64,000 bases of DNA. Source: Elephas maximus indicus (taxonomy: Eukaryota > Chordata > Mammalia > Proboscidea > Elephantidae). Positions 1 to 10,895 of this stretch are shown in pieces (position 1 is the stretch's first letter; each line of letters opens with the position of its first letter). The notes under the pieces are model-generated. The model had not been told where the DNA came from. It searched no databases and saw only the letters and a program-made list of their open reading frames with translations. Position numbers and translations under genes: made by a program. Where the stretch lies: positions 12,061,001 through 12,125,000 of the forward strand of contig NC_064842.1 of NCBI RefSeq assembly GCF_024166365.1. The letters are read 5' to 3'.

Positions 1-540
1 TGTTTTCAAACTGGGTGGTGATCTGGAATCCATAAATAACAAGCATCTCAGGAAAAATTACCTCACTGAAATAGAAGCCAGAGATTTATGCCCATAAAAC
101 AGAGCTATCCCAGAAGCCTGTGGTATCTCCCAGATAACATGGCGGCCATCACTATCTCCACAGTCACCAGGCCACACATCAGGTCCTAACCTCCAAATCT
201 CACACAGATTTAGAAGGGTTGGACATATTTGTGGAGTGTCCTTCTGTCTCCAATCTCCATAATCCCACCAAGCCAGCATGGAAACGAGCTTTGAGGAAAA
301 AAACTTCCGCCAATGTAAGCGAAGCCTGAGGGAAGGTAGGACGAAAGCCCGAGCAGGCTGTCCCAGCTTCCCCTCCTGGGTTCTGCCTCACTGTGACAAG
401 AAAGCATTACATCTCTGCACCTCCAGTCTCCAGGAGGCCCTTGGGAGATATCAGAAAAAGTAAAACTAAAGAAAATGAAAGGAATGCTTGGCAGGAGGCG
501 ACTTCTCTACCTTAGAAACTCTCTCGCATTTCCCACCCTG
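1..540. other. No recognised feature
   Basis: Mixed-composition DNA with only short open frames. A YY1-like ATGGCGGCC motif lies near 139-147, but a single short match has little weight. No repeat was recognised. Confidence 0.4.
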
Positions 541-885
541 CTTTCTGCTCACCAGCTACTGCTCCATCTTTTGAACTTTTGGATACATCAAGCGTCTGGC
601 TTGACTCACCCTTTCTCCCCGCCAGAAAAGCTCTCTCTTCCATATGGGCACATGATGGCCTCCTTCTCATCAAGCAGGTCATTCAAATGTCACTTTTCCA
701 GGGAAGCCTCTCCCTCCACGCCTGCTCTACCCCATCACCCCATTCTCTTTCCGTCACAGCACCTATCCCTGTTCAAGACCATGTACTTGCTTATTTCTTT
801 ACATACAATGTGAACATATCAGCCTCACCTTCCAGAATAACTTCCTGGAAGGCAGGAGCCTCATCGCTGCTTTCTGCCACCATAC
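541..885 (+). repeat. L2-type LINE 3' fragment
   Basis: The text follows the pattern of L2 3' ends: a CAAATGTCAC...GAAGCCTC block near 683-709, then a run on the theme of a slowly declining pyrimidine-rich tract, then a GGAAGGCAGGAGCCTCAT block near 846-864. It is diverged, as expected of a mammal-wide fossil. The 134-aa frame across it is a chance frame, with no reverse-transcriptase motif. Confidence 0.5.
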
Positions 886-888
886 TCC

Positions 889-1296
889 TGTATCTTAGTT
901 ACCCAGTGCTGTCATACAAAAAATGCCATAAGTGGGTGGCTTTAATGAACAGAAATTCATTTTCTCACGATTCTAGAAGTTGAAGTCTCAGTTTGGGGCA
1001 TCGGCTCCAGGGGAAGGTCCTTCGCTGTCTCTTTCAGTTTCTAGAGCAGCCGGCAATCCTTGGTGTCCCCAGTGCCTGTGGATTCATCTGCCTCGGTTTT
1101 CACATGGCGTCTTCCCCTGCACATTCATGTTTGTTCTACTCTTTAGACAAGACACCACTCACAGGTGATTAGGTTTAATCTAGTATGGCCTTGTTAGCAT
1201 AACACAAATTGCCTACTTCCAACAGGGTCATATTTACAGGTACAGGGGTTGGGACATTCACGTATCTTTTGGAGGGACACAATTGAATCCATAATA
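889..1296 (-). repeat. LTR-like repeat, MaLR style, minus orientation
   Basis: This begins with a CTTAGTTACCCAGTGCTGTCA block and ends with GGACACAATTGAATCC. These are the reverse complements of the two ends of the better preserved LTR-like copies at 3019-3998 and 25190-25702. The last bases are decayed and no target duplication is readable. It has the same family theme but is older and more diverged. Confidence 0.55.
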
Positions 1297-1930
1297 CCCA
1301 GGAACTGATATATGGTAGGTATGTATCAGCTGAACGAGTGAATGAGCCCTGAGGTGATTTCCAACTTGTGGACAATGTTTCACATTTCTGTAACTCCTCT
1401 CTTATTCATTGTCCTCTAATCATACTATTTATAAACTCTGACATCATCCTTAATTTTGATCCCTTGCGCTTACCGTCTTTATCCCTTGGGTGGAGGATGG
1501 CTCTGGTTTAAATAAAGAAAACCTGAAATCAATCATCTTGAAGAGGATAGAGGAGAAGATGTATTAACAGTGAACCCGATTATCTGTTCCACTCAGTCCC
1601 AAAGGTCAGCACAGGCATTTCTCAACTATTTCCTCCTGAGAGTGGACTGAGCTATCTTCACTAAAAGTAGCTGGGATTCGGAAGACTTGGCCATCTCTAT
1701 TTGGGCGCACATTACGTCTGCCCTGTACTGCATGTTTTCACTCTGTGAACACGTGCACTAAAAACAAAGTGCTGTAGATGGAGGCAAAAGAACAGTAAAA
1801 GTGGTTCCTCTATTTGCTGACTTCCACATTCTCCTGCTCTGAGAACCTCAACAATTCTGGAATAACAGCAACAACAACAACAATAAGAGCTAACACAGTA
1901 TGCTAAGGACATGGTGGATTATTTCATTTA
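1297..1930. other. No gene; short (AAC)n run only
   Basis: The only structure is an AACAACAACAACAATAA trinucleotide run near 1869-1886. Open frames are short and show no known motifs. Confidence 0.35.
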
Positions 1931-2085
1931 GTCCTCACACCCACTCTATTAGTAGTTATGATGTCCATTTTCAAGGTGAGAAAACTAAGACTTAGAAAGA
2001 ACAAGTAATTCGCCAAGTCGCACTGCCTGAAAAGGTCTGTGCTGATATCGGAACTTAGAACAGCCAACCTGAAAACACAAGAGCA
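1930..2085 (-). repeat. MIR SINE fragment
   Basis: The sequence passes through the MIR core read on the minus strand: a GAGAAAACTAAGACTTAGAAAG block, then loss of function of the tRNA-related part. MIRs are tRNA-derived fossils shared by all mammals. Confidence 0.55.
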
Positions 2086-2499
2086 AGAAATAAATGCTTG
2101 TCATTGGAAGCCACAGAAGTTTTGAGGTTGTTTGTTACGTCAGCAAGAGCTGACTAAAACATCAGGAAATAAGCACATTTGAGGCCTAACCAGAATCTAA
2201 GCGTCCAAGAGAACTGGACCAGTTTTGGAATCCTAGTGAGTCCAAGAGGCTTTCAGCTGGACACATTTGTATCCATTTTGGTCTCCACTATTTCTCTTCC
2301 TCTTTCCTTTTTCCCTTCTGCAACCTAATAGGGTACGGAGAAGAAGAAATCAAATTGTCTACTGAGCAAGCATTCTTCTGTGAATACTCTACCAGAAGAG
2401 GACTTTCTGTTCCGTATTTCTGCCAGAGCCCTAAGGAGGCTCTAGAAGAAGTCCTTGTAAGGACTCTGAAGTGCAAGCTTTAGAAAGCACTCCATTCCA

Positions 2500-2590
2500 T
2501 TCCTCTCCTGGGGATGTCCTCTCTCTCCTCTCCAGGCCACAGGGTTCCTCTCCTGGGGATGTCCTCTCTCTCCTCTCCAGGCCACAGGAA
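2500..2590. repeat. 45-bp tandem duplication
   Basis: A unit beginning TCCTCTCCTGGGGATGTCC occurs at 2501 and again at 2546, so the period is 45 bp with two near-identical copies. The copies contain pyrimidine-rich CTCTCTCCTCTCC runs, a likely cause of slippage. Confidence 0.9.
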
Positions 2591-2710
2591 ACAAGCTAGC
2601 ATGCCAGCTACTTCCTTTTGGCCTTGGTATTTCAGTTCACACACTGGGTAAGTGGGGGAGAGGAAAGGGGACCAACGGTTAATAGCACCAGCTCTGGGCC
2701 AGGCTGAATT

Positions 2711-2857
2711 GTTGTTGTTAGGTGCCGTCAAGCCGGTTCTGACTCATAGCGACTCCATGTACAACAGAAGGAAACACTGCCTGGTCCCAAGCCATCCTCA
2801 CAATCGTTGTCATGCTTGAGCCCATTGTTACAGCCTCTGTGTCAACCCATCTCATTG
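2711..2857 (-). mobile_element. RTE LINE 3' end, heavily 5' truncated
   Basis: This is about 147 bp of the RTE 3' terminus in reverse. It starts with the (GTT)n tail and runs through a GACTCATAGCGACTCCATG block and the CACAATCGTTGTCATGCTTG block. The perfect 10-bp target duplication AGGCTGAATT lies at 2701-2710 and 2858-2867. The reverse transcriptase of RTE elements copies from such 3' ends, and short copies like this come from early termination. Confidence 0.9.
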
Positions 2858-3018
2858 AGGCTGAATTAGGAATAGTAAACTCATCCCAGTGAAGGAGGCT
2901 GAGAGATCCTCAAAAGTTGCTCAAGATGGCACAGCAGGAAAGTAAAGAAGATTCCACACTAGGTCTCTACATCCAAAGGTCACACTCTTTTTCTGGGCGA
3001 GAAACCTGGTTTAGGAAC

Positions 3019-3521
3019 TGTCATGGATTGAATTGTGTGCCCCCAAAATATGTGTCAACTTGGCTAGACCATGACTCCCCAGATTGTGTGGTTGTCCACC
3101 ATTCTTCTGTCTTCTGATGTGATTTTCCTATGTGTTGTATTTTTTTTTTTGTAGGATTAGAGGCAGTTATGTTAATGAACCAGGACTCAAGCTACAAGAT
3201 TAGGTTGTGTTTTAAGCCTATCTCTTTTGAGATATAAAAGAAAGAAGCAAGCAGAGAGAGATGAGGACCTCATACCACCAAAACAGCATTACTGGGAGCG
3301 GAGCGTGTCCTCTGGACTGTAGGTTCCTGTACTGAGAAGTTCCTAGTCCAGGGAAGACTGATGACAAGGACCTTCCTCCAGAGCCAACAGACAGAGAAAG
3401 CCTTCCCCTGGAGCTGGCACCCTGAATTCGAACTTCTAGCCTCCTAGACTGTGAGAGAATAAGTTTCTGTTTGTTAAAGCCATCCACTTGTGGTATTTCT
3501 GTTATAGCAGTACAAGACAAC
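3019..3521 (+). repeat. LTR-like element, first of a tandem pair
   Basis: It starts TGTCATGGATTGAATTGTG and runs to TACAAGACAAC, lacking only the last few bases of the family end. It contains a poly(A)-signal-like AGAGAATAAG near its 3' part. Its structure (TG start, about 500 bp, no coding) fits a solo LTR of MaLR type. The base pairs before it, GGAAC at 3014-3018, nearly match GGAGC after the second copy. Confidence 0.6.
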
Positions 3522-3998
3522 TGTTATGGGCTGAATTGCGTCCCCCCAAAATATGTGTCAACGTGGTTAGGCCATGATTCCCAGTATTGTGTGGTTGTCC
3601 TCCATTCTGTGATTGTAATTTTATGTTAAAGAGGATTAGAGTGGGACATAACACCCTTGTTCTGGTCACATCCCTGATCCAATGTAAAGGGAGTTTCCCT
3701 GGGATATGGCCTGCACCACCTTTTATCTTACAAGAAATAAAATGAAAAGGAACCAAGCAGAGAGCAGGGGACCTCATACCACCAAGAAACCACTGCTGGG
3801 AGCAGAGTGCATTCTTTGGACCTGGGGTCCCTGCACAGAGAAGCTCCTAGTCTGCATGAGAATTCCAAGAGAGAGAAACAGCCTTCCCCTGGAGCTGACG
3901 CCCTGAATTCAGACTTAACTGTGAGGAAACAAACGTCTCTTTTTTAAAGCTATCCACTTGTGGTATTTCTGTTATACCAACACTAGACAACTAAGACA
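3522..3998 (+). repeat. LTR-like element, second of a tandem pair
   Basis: It starts TGTTATGGGCTGAATTGCG directly after the first copy and ends ACAACTAAGACA. The two copies share their ends and their downstream third but differ in the middle (around 3630-3740), so they belong to different subfamilies and are not the two LTRs of one provirus. The flank GGAGC (3999-4003) matches GGAAC before the first copy at four of five bases. Confidence 0.6.
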
Positions 3999-4093
3999 GG
4001 AGCTGAATAGGATTATTCACAAAATCATTAAATTATCCTGTGCTGTGTTGTTCATCTATAAAACCGAGAAAAATTCCACCATTACTTTAGAGC

Positions 4094-7000
4094 TTTTGTT
4101 GTTGTTGTTAAGTGCTGACCAGTCAGTTCCGACTCACAGCAACCCCATGTGCAACAGAACGAAACACTGTCCAGTCCTGTGCCATTTTCACAATCGTTGT
4201 TATGCTTGCCCTGGTGGCGCAGTAGTTAAGTGCTACGGCTGCGAACCAAAGGGTCAGCAGTTCAAATCCACCAGGCGCTCCTTGGAAACTCTATGGGGCA
4301 GTTCTACTCTGTCCTATAGGGTCACTATGAGTCGGAATCGACTCGATGGCACTGGGTTTGGTTTTTTTGGTTTTGTTATGCTTCAGCCCATTGTTGCAGC
4401 CACTGTGTCAAGCCATCTCATTGAAGGTCTTCCTCTTCTTCACTGACCCTCCATTTTACCAAGCATGATGTCCTTCTCCAGGGACTGATCCCTCCTCATA
4501 ACAGGTACAAAGTTTGTGAGACATAATCTCGCCATCCTTGCTCTTAAGGAGTATTCTGGTTGTACTGCTTCCAAGACAGATTTGTTTGTTCTTTTGGCAG
4601 TCCATGGTATATTCAATATTCTTTGCCAACAGCACAATTCAAAGGTGTCAATTCTTCTCTGGTCTTCCTTATTCATTGTCCAACTTTCACATGAATATGA
4701 GGCATCTGAAAACACCATGGCTTGGGTCAGGCGCACCTTAGTCTTCAAGGTGACATCTTTGTTTTTCAATGCTTTGAAGAGGTCTTTTGCAGCAGATTTG
4801 TTCAGTGCAATGCATCTTTTGATTTCTTGACTGCCGCTTCCATGGGTGTTGTTTGTGGATCCAAGTAAAATGAAATCCTTGACAAATTCAATCTTCTCTC
4901 TGTTTATCGTGAAGATTTTTTTTCTTTATGTTGAGGTGTAATCCATACTGAAGCCTGTGATCTTTGATCTTCATCAGTAAGTGCTTCAAGTCTTCTTCAC
5001 TTTCAGCAAGCAAGGTTGTGTCATCTGTAAAACACAGGTTGTTAATGCATCTTCCTCCAAACTTGATGCCCTGTTCTTCTTCATAGAGTCCAGCTTCTCA
5101 GATTATTTGCTCAGCATACAGATTGAATAGGTATGGGGAAAGGATACAACCCAATACACACCTTTCCTGACCTTAAACCACACAGTATCCCCTTGTTTGG
5201 TTTGAACAACTGCCTCGTGATCTATGCACAGGTTCTTCAGGAGCACAATTAAGTGTTCTGGAATTCCCATTCTTTGCAATGTTTTCCATAATTTGTCATG
5301 ATCCACACAGTCGAATGCCTTTGCATTGTCAATAAAACACAGGTAAACATCTTTCTGAATATTCTCTGCTTTCAGCCAGGATCCATCTGACATCAGCAAT
5401 GATATCCCTGGTTCCACATCTTCTTCTAAATCCAGCTTGAATTTCTGGCAGTTCCCCATCAATACATTGCTGCAGATGCCTTTGAATGACCTTCAGCAAA
5501 ATTTTACTTGCATGTGTTATTAATTATGTTGTTCAATAATTTCCGCATTCGGTTGTATCATCTTTCTTGGGAACAGGCATAAATATGAATCTCTTCCAGT
5601 CAGTTGGCCAGATAGCTGTCTTCCAAATTTCTTGGTATAGACGAGTGAGCACTTCCGGTGCTGCATCTGTTTGTTGAAACATCTCAATTATACCAATTCT
5701 GTCAATTCCTGGACCCTTGTTTTTTACCAATGCGTTCAGTGCAGCTTAGACTTCTGCCTTCAGTACCACTGGTTCCTGATCACATGCTACCTCATGAAAT
5801 GGTTGAACCAATTCTTTTTGATGTAATAACTCTGTGTATTCCTTCCATCTTCTTTTGATGCTTCCTGCATTGTTTAATATTTTCCCCGTAAATTCCTTCA
5901 ATATTGCAACTCGAGGCTTGAATTTTTTCTTCAGTCTTTTCAGCCTGAGAAATGCCAAGGGTGTTCTCCCCTTTTGGTTTTCTATCTCCAGCTCTTTGCA
6001 CATATCATTATCATACTTTACTTTGTCTTCTCAAGCCACCCTTTGAAATCTTCAGTTCTTTTACTTCATCATTTCTTCCTTTTGCTTTAGCTACTCCACA
6101 TTCAAGAGCAACTTTCAGAGTCTCTTCTGATGTACATTTTGGTCTTTTCTTCCTTTCCTGTCTTTTTAATGACCTCTTGTTTTCTTCATGTGTGATGCCC
6201 TTGATATCATTTCACAACACATCTGGTCTTCTGTCACTAGTGTTCAATGCATCAAATCTATTCTTGATATGGTCTCTAAATTCAGGTGGGATATACTCAA
6301 GGATGTACTCTGCCTCTCATCAACTTATTCTAATTTTCTTCAGTTTCAACTTGAACTTTCATTTAATACTTGATTGTCTGTTTCATAGCTGGCCCCTGGC
6401 CTTGTTCTGACGATATTGAGCTTTTCCATCGTTTCTTTCCACAAATGTAGTCGATTTGATTCCTGTGTGTTCCAGCTGGTGAGATCCATGTGTTTAGTCA
6501 CCATTAATGTTGGTGAAAAAAAGGTATTTGCAATGAAAAAATCATCGGTCTTGCAAAATTCTATCACCAAGGCTCCATTTTCCAACTACTGAACCTCCCT
6601 CTTTGTTTCACATTCCAACCACCAGTAATTATCAATGCATCCTGACTGCATGTTCCATCAATTTCAGACTGCGGAAGTTGGTAAAAATCTTCAATTTCTT
6701 CATCTTTGGCCTTAGTGGTTGGTGCATAAATTTGAATAATAGTCGTATTAACTGGTCTTCCTTGTAGGCATATGGACATTATCCTATCACTGACAGCGTT
6801 GTACTTCAGGATAGATCCTGAAATGTTCTTTTTGATGATGAGTGCAACGCCATTCCTCTTCAAGTTGTCATTCTTAGCATAGTAGACCATATGACTGTCC
6901 AATTCAAAATGGCCAATACCAGTCCATTTCAGCTCACTAATACCTACGATATGAATGTTTATGCGTTCCATTTCATTTTTGATGATTTCCAGTTTTCCTA

Positions 7001-7301
7001 GATTCATACTTCATAATTCCATGTTCTGATTATTAGTTGATGTTTGCAGCTGTTTTTTCTCATTTTGAGTCATGCCACATCAGCAAATGAAGGTCCCCAA
7101 AGCTTGACTCCATCCATGTCATTAAGGTCAATTCTACTTTGAGGAGGTAGCTCTCCCCCAGTCATCTTTTGAGTGCTTTCCGACCTGGGGGGCTCATCTT
7201 CTGGCATTATATCAGACAATGTTCCACTGCTATTTGTAAGGTTTTTTCACTGGCTAATTCTTTTCAGAAGTGGACCGCCAGGTGTTTCTTCCTTGTCTGT
7301 C
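4094..7301 (-). mobile_element. Near full-length RTE LINE, decayed
   Basis: Non-LTR retrotransposon of the RTE (BovB-like) clade, read right to left. Endonuclease frame pieces lie at 6564-7007. They include a GISELKWTG block (APE endonuclease motif) and NTTIIQIYAPTT. Reverse-transcriptase pieces lie at 5533-5730 (PVPKKDD) and 5103-5462 (CFIDNAKAFDCVDHDKL, with the first catalytic Asp). The second catalytic motif at 5020-5031 reads F-T-D-D instead of the usual Y-A-D-D. C-terminal pieces lie at 4440-4769. The (GTT)n 3' tail is at about 4098-4110. A possible target duplication TTAGAGC is at 4087-4093 and 7302-7308. Stops and frameshifts separate all pieces, so it cannot make a working protein. 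A SINE interrupts it at 4208-4372. It is about 3.0 kb without the SINE, close to the usual 3.2 kb. Confidence 0.93.
4208..4372 (+). mobile_element. Type A AfroSINE inside the RTE
   Basis: Full-length tRNA-headed SINE: head GCCCTGGTGGCGCAGTAG, box-B-like GTTCAAATCC, tail CTATGAGTCGGAATCGACTC. The exact 11-bp duplication TTGTTATGCTT at 4197-4207 and 4373-4383 shows insertion into the RTE 3' region, so the SINE is younger than that RTE copy. The tRNA-like part would carry an internal RNA polymerase III promoter. Confidence 0.95.
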
Positions 7302-7307
7302 TTAGAG

Positions 7308-7526
7308 CAGGTATCAGCAAACTATGACCCATGGGCCAAATTGGTCTCCTGCTTTTGTAAATAAAGTTTTATTGGAACAAAGCCATGCCCATTCATGTAC
7401 CCATTGTCTGTGGCTGCTTTTGCACAACAACAACAGAGTTCAGTGGTTGTAACAGAGATCACATGGCCTGAAAAGCCTAAAATATTTACTCTCTGGTTCC
7501 TTACAGAAGAAGTTTGCCAACCCTGG
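7308..7526. mobile_element. hAT-type MER DNA transposon (non-autonomous)
   Basis: About 218 bp with imperfect terminal inverted repeats: left end CAGGTATCAGCAAACT, right end AGTTTGCCAACCCTG. Internal blocks such as AAATAAAGTTTTATTGGAAC and CCTAAAATATTTACTCTCTG follow a well-known mammal-wide hAT MER repeat. If the RTE is removed, the left flank CTTTAGAG and the right flank CTCTGGAG agree at six of eight bases, which fits an old 8-bp hAT duplication. Confidence 0.8.
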
Positions 7527-7577
7527 CTCTGGAGTTAATAATTTACTTGTAAGGGGTGGAGTTTTTCTTTGTTTTAC

Positions 7578-8525
7578 AGGTGGTCCTTGACTTATGATGG
7601 GGTTCTGTTCCAACGACTCCATTCTTTTAGTTTTCATTATTATTGCTTTATAGATCTGATCTTTATTTGTCTTTGGGCGTTGGAAACATTATATATAAAC
7701 TTACAGATATATTTCAATACATACATAAAAAACTACACAAATCACAAAAATTTACCCTGGTGATGAAGAAGACTTGGATGACATTGGCATTACTCCACTT
7801 GTGGAAGGTTCTGGATCATATGGATTATCCCTGGGAATGGAGATGGCATTTCTAGTCAGAAAATTAGTGAGAGTTGTCTGTATGGACTTTTCTTTCCTCT
7901 GGCAGATATTCTCCATCTTGTATTATCCTGTCCAGCTCATCACTGAATTTTTTTGCAGCTTCAACATCAGCACTTCCTGCTTCTTGAGTTATACATATAT
8001 TACGGAAGCCAAATCTGTGTTTGAAGTGATAAAACTAGCCCTTGCTGGCATTAAAGCACCTGCGGTAGTCTTCTTGCTGTGCCTTCAAGTTTTCAAAAAA
8101 GGCTGATGCTTTCTTTTGAATCATCAGTAAACTTATAGGAATCCTCTTCTGGATTTGGTCTTCTACTCAAATCGTCAACAGTTTCTCCATCTCGTGGACT
8201 AGTTCTTGCCTCTTCTTTGTTAAAATTGTCAATTTTATGCCTATCACCCTTTTATCTGCCTCCAAAATTCTATTCTTACCTTTAATGATTATAGAAATGG
8301 TCAAATGAGACAGTCCTTCCTCACGTGCTATTTCACTGACTTTCTTTCCATTATCGTAGGCCTTAATGATCTTCACCGTTATATCCATGTCTACAGCCTT
8401 CCTCACCTTCTTTTCTGGATTAGAACTTTCAGTGGCATGACTTCTTTGGCTAGACACACTGTTGGGGATATAAGCAGTACAGGTGTTACAGGTAGAGAAA
8501 CTTGAACAACTCAGCTTCAAATTAA
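7578..8525 (-). pseudogene. Tigger (pogo/Tc1 type) transposase fossil
   Basis: On the minus strand, 8167-8520 encodes a KVRKAVDMDITVKIIKAYD block followed by GKKVSEIAREEGLSHLTIS. This is the CENP-B-type helix-turn-helix that binds transposon ends. Further pieces at about 7900-8100 match the region that follows (blocks FGFRNICITQ and GSADVEAAKKFSDEL). The catalytic DDE region is missing through an internal deletion near 7860-7900. The sequence CAGGTGGTCCTTGACTTATGA at 7578-7598 looks like one terminal repeat. The right-hand terminal repeat was not found. Confidence 0.8.
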
Positions 8526-9518
8526 CAACTGATACTTCTTATGGTACGAAACACTAAATAAGACCACTACAATGAAATTGGTGTCAGTGTGGTAGCAATG
8601 AAGTTAAGAGTCATAATGGCTGCCCAGTGCATGCGAAGTTCAATTGTCATGTGTTGTTGGAGTTGATCATTGCGAAGCTTTCTATCCTTTATGACTCCTG
8701 ACACCGACACTGACTTTGTTGTAGGTGAGGCTGTAGCCTGCTACATGGCAATGTTTTGAATGGCAAATCATAAAACTGAGTATCTGCAAGTGAACGTCTG
8801 AGAATGATAACATCAGCAAATTAAACACCATGGTATAGTCAGTGTTCTTCCCCAACACCACAGTTTGGACACATCATTTCTTTTTCTGCCTTCCTTTTTC
8901 ATTACCCTAATAGAACTGCACATAGTTTGTTTTAGTGCTTTTGTTTAAAGTATTAAATAAACTCTTTCGGGGGCTTCCTGTGTCAACTCTTTTTCAGTCG
9001 ATGAGTTCTCCTTTACACTGCAATTTGGGGGAGTCACTGTCCACCTCACCCAACCTGCTGCACAGGCCAAGCTGGCCTGTCTGTGCCAGCTCCATATGTC
9101 CCTGGAGAAATGAAGACTTCTGCTGCTGAGTCTCAAGTCTACACCCCTTTGCTTCATTGTTCTTACAAGCAGTGATCTACCTGGCTGGCTTGGACAGAAT
9201 TCTTTCCTTGGACATCCTTGGAGGGGACATCTTTGTCTCTTCCAAGCTCAGACAGCACAATCCACTTTTCCCTTTGTCCCACATTTTCTCTTTAATAATA
9301 AACAAATAAGCGAACAATGACTCCTTATCCTTCCCCCTCCTATTAACCCTCTCTTATTCTCTCCACACCACCTCCCCTTATAATTCACTCTATCCCTTCC
9401 AGCCATAGTCTTTGTGACTCTCACACAGTTATTGGGTGGGACTGTGCAAATGGGGTGCTTGTGGCCCACCAGGGGATTGGACAGCTTGCTGCTAATTCAA
9501 ATAAAGTGTATGGAATCT
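8526..9518. other. Unassigned; part may be Tigger leader
   Basis: Positions 8526-8880 may be the 5' leader of the Tigger copy, but no terminal repeat supports this. Positions 8935-9250 hold no known repeat. The block near 9404-9480 (GGGTGGGACTGTGCAAATGGG...GGGGATTGGACAG) recurs diverged at 10305-10362, so it is part of an unnamed repeat. Confidence 0.4.
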
Positions 9519-10250
9519 GTGATGGTTAAGGCTATGTGTCAACTTGGTTGAGCCATGAGTTTCAGTGATTTGGTAGTTATGTAATGATGTAATTTGGCAG
9601 TTATGTAATGATGCAGTCATCCTCCATTTTTGTGGTCTGATGTAATTGTGCTCCATTTTGTAATGTGCTGTAAATACTAGATTCTATGCCTGTGCTTATG
9701 GTCCCATTTGGGAGTGAGTTGTCTATTATGTTAATGAGGTAGGATTAGGGTAGGATGTGTCTTAAGTCACGGCCTTACTAAAGGGTGTGACTCAAGTCAC
9801 CACCCTTACCCCAGTCACAACTCTTACCACCCTTATTTAAAGTCACACTCTTGCACAGCCTTGCTTAAGTAAAGGGAGTTTCCTTGAGGGTATGGTCTCC
9901 ATCCAATATACATATGAATGCTCTGGCAAAGTTCTCTCTTGCTCTGGATCCTGTACCCAGCCCATCATTATCTAACCTCCAGTTCTTGGAACTTGATCCA
10001 GCAGTCTATCATCTGACCTGATTCACCAGCTTCCACAGCCTTGTGAGCCAGCAGTCTGTCTTCTGACCTGTTGATTTGAGTTCATCATCCCCTGCAACCA
10101 TATGAGTCAGAAGAAGCCTGATGCCTGACCCACAGATTTGGAACTTGCCAGCCTTCATAACCATATAAGCCATTTCCTTAATGATCTGTGAATTCTGTGG
10201 GACATTGCAGCAAATTATGGAACCCAGAGATGGGAGGATGAATACTGATG
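9519..10250 (+). repeat. LTR-like repeat, family 2
   Basis: It starts TGTGATGGTTAAGGCTATGTGTCAACTTGG in two blocks and continues through GTTTCCTTGAGGG, GATCCTGTACCC and CCCACAGATTTGGAAC. The same order of blocks is seen in reverse at 14660-15150. A short internal duplication GGTAGTTATGTAATGATG occurs near 9571-9612. No retroviral coding sequence follows. Boundaries are approximate. Confidence 0.55.
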
Positions 10251-10895
10251 CAGTGCCATAGATTGCTTTTGTGTGGCCTTTCTAGCCATGGTCTTGTAAC
10301 TTCCACCCAAGTTACTGGGAGGGACTGTGTGACAGGGTAATTGTGAGCAACCAAAGGGATTGGTCACTATGAGTAGGAACTGGCTTGATGGCACCAACAA
10401 CAACAACAAAGAGGCTGGTCAGTCTTTGCCATCCCACTGGGCTTGAGGTGAGCCATCCCAGAGGCAGGGAGAAAAGATTCCACCACCACCAAGGAAGAGC
10501 CAACACATCCTTTAGACCCAGGATCCCTGCTTTGAGAAGCTCCTGGAACCAGGAGACAGAGACAAAGAGAACTGTAACACCAAAGGCAGCAAGAAGTGGC
10601 AGCAGAGACCCAACAGCAGGAGAGGGCATGGTGGATTTCCCCGGCCCACAGAGAAAGCAAGCTGAGTGCCTTTGGGCAGAGGCCTAAGGCCAAAGAGAGG
10701 CATGCCTGTGAGCACAACTGGGAAGAGTCTGTCCGGATGGAAGAACTGTATCCTTGAGTGTTCCTGAGCCTGAATTGTAACCTGTTACTTCCGTAATAAA
10801 CCCCGTAATCATGAGTGCGGTCTGTGAGTTCTGTGTGGCCACTGCAATGAATTATCCAACCCTGCCGTGGGAGGGGTGGTTAGTGTCAGGATTGG
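10251..10895 (+). repeat. Composite of family 2 LTR-like piece and RTE-tail scrap
   Basis: Positions 10365-10412 read TCACTATGAGTAGGAACTGG followed by an (AAC)n run, i.e. an RTE 3' tail in plus orientation. Positions 10790-10870 (AATAAACCCCGTAATCATGAG, then CTGTGAGTTCTGTGTGG) repeat the theme of 10180-10240 (CTGTGAATTCTGTGGG). This suggests two overlapping or tandem copies of one LTR-like 3' region. The 100-116 aa frames here overlap on both strands and look like chance. Confidence 0.4.

Noticed and set aside
137..150. YY1-like ATGGCGGCC as a promoter
   Set aside because: A single short motif without a transcript, CpG-rich context or L1 5' end beside it.
5792..6046. Plus-strand frames opposite the RTE coding region
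   Set aside because: They are antisense shadows of the RTE polymerase gene.
10312..10717. Overlapping 100-116 aa frames on both strands
   Set aside because: Tryptophan/leucine-rich chance frames in a repeat-derived region, with an RTE tail inside.
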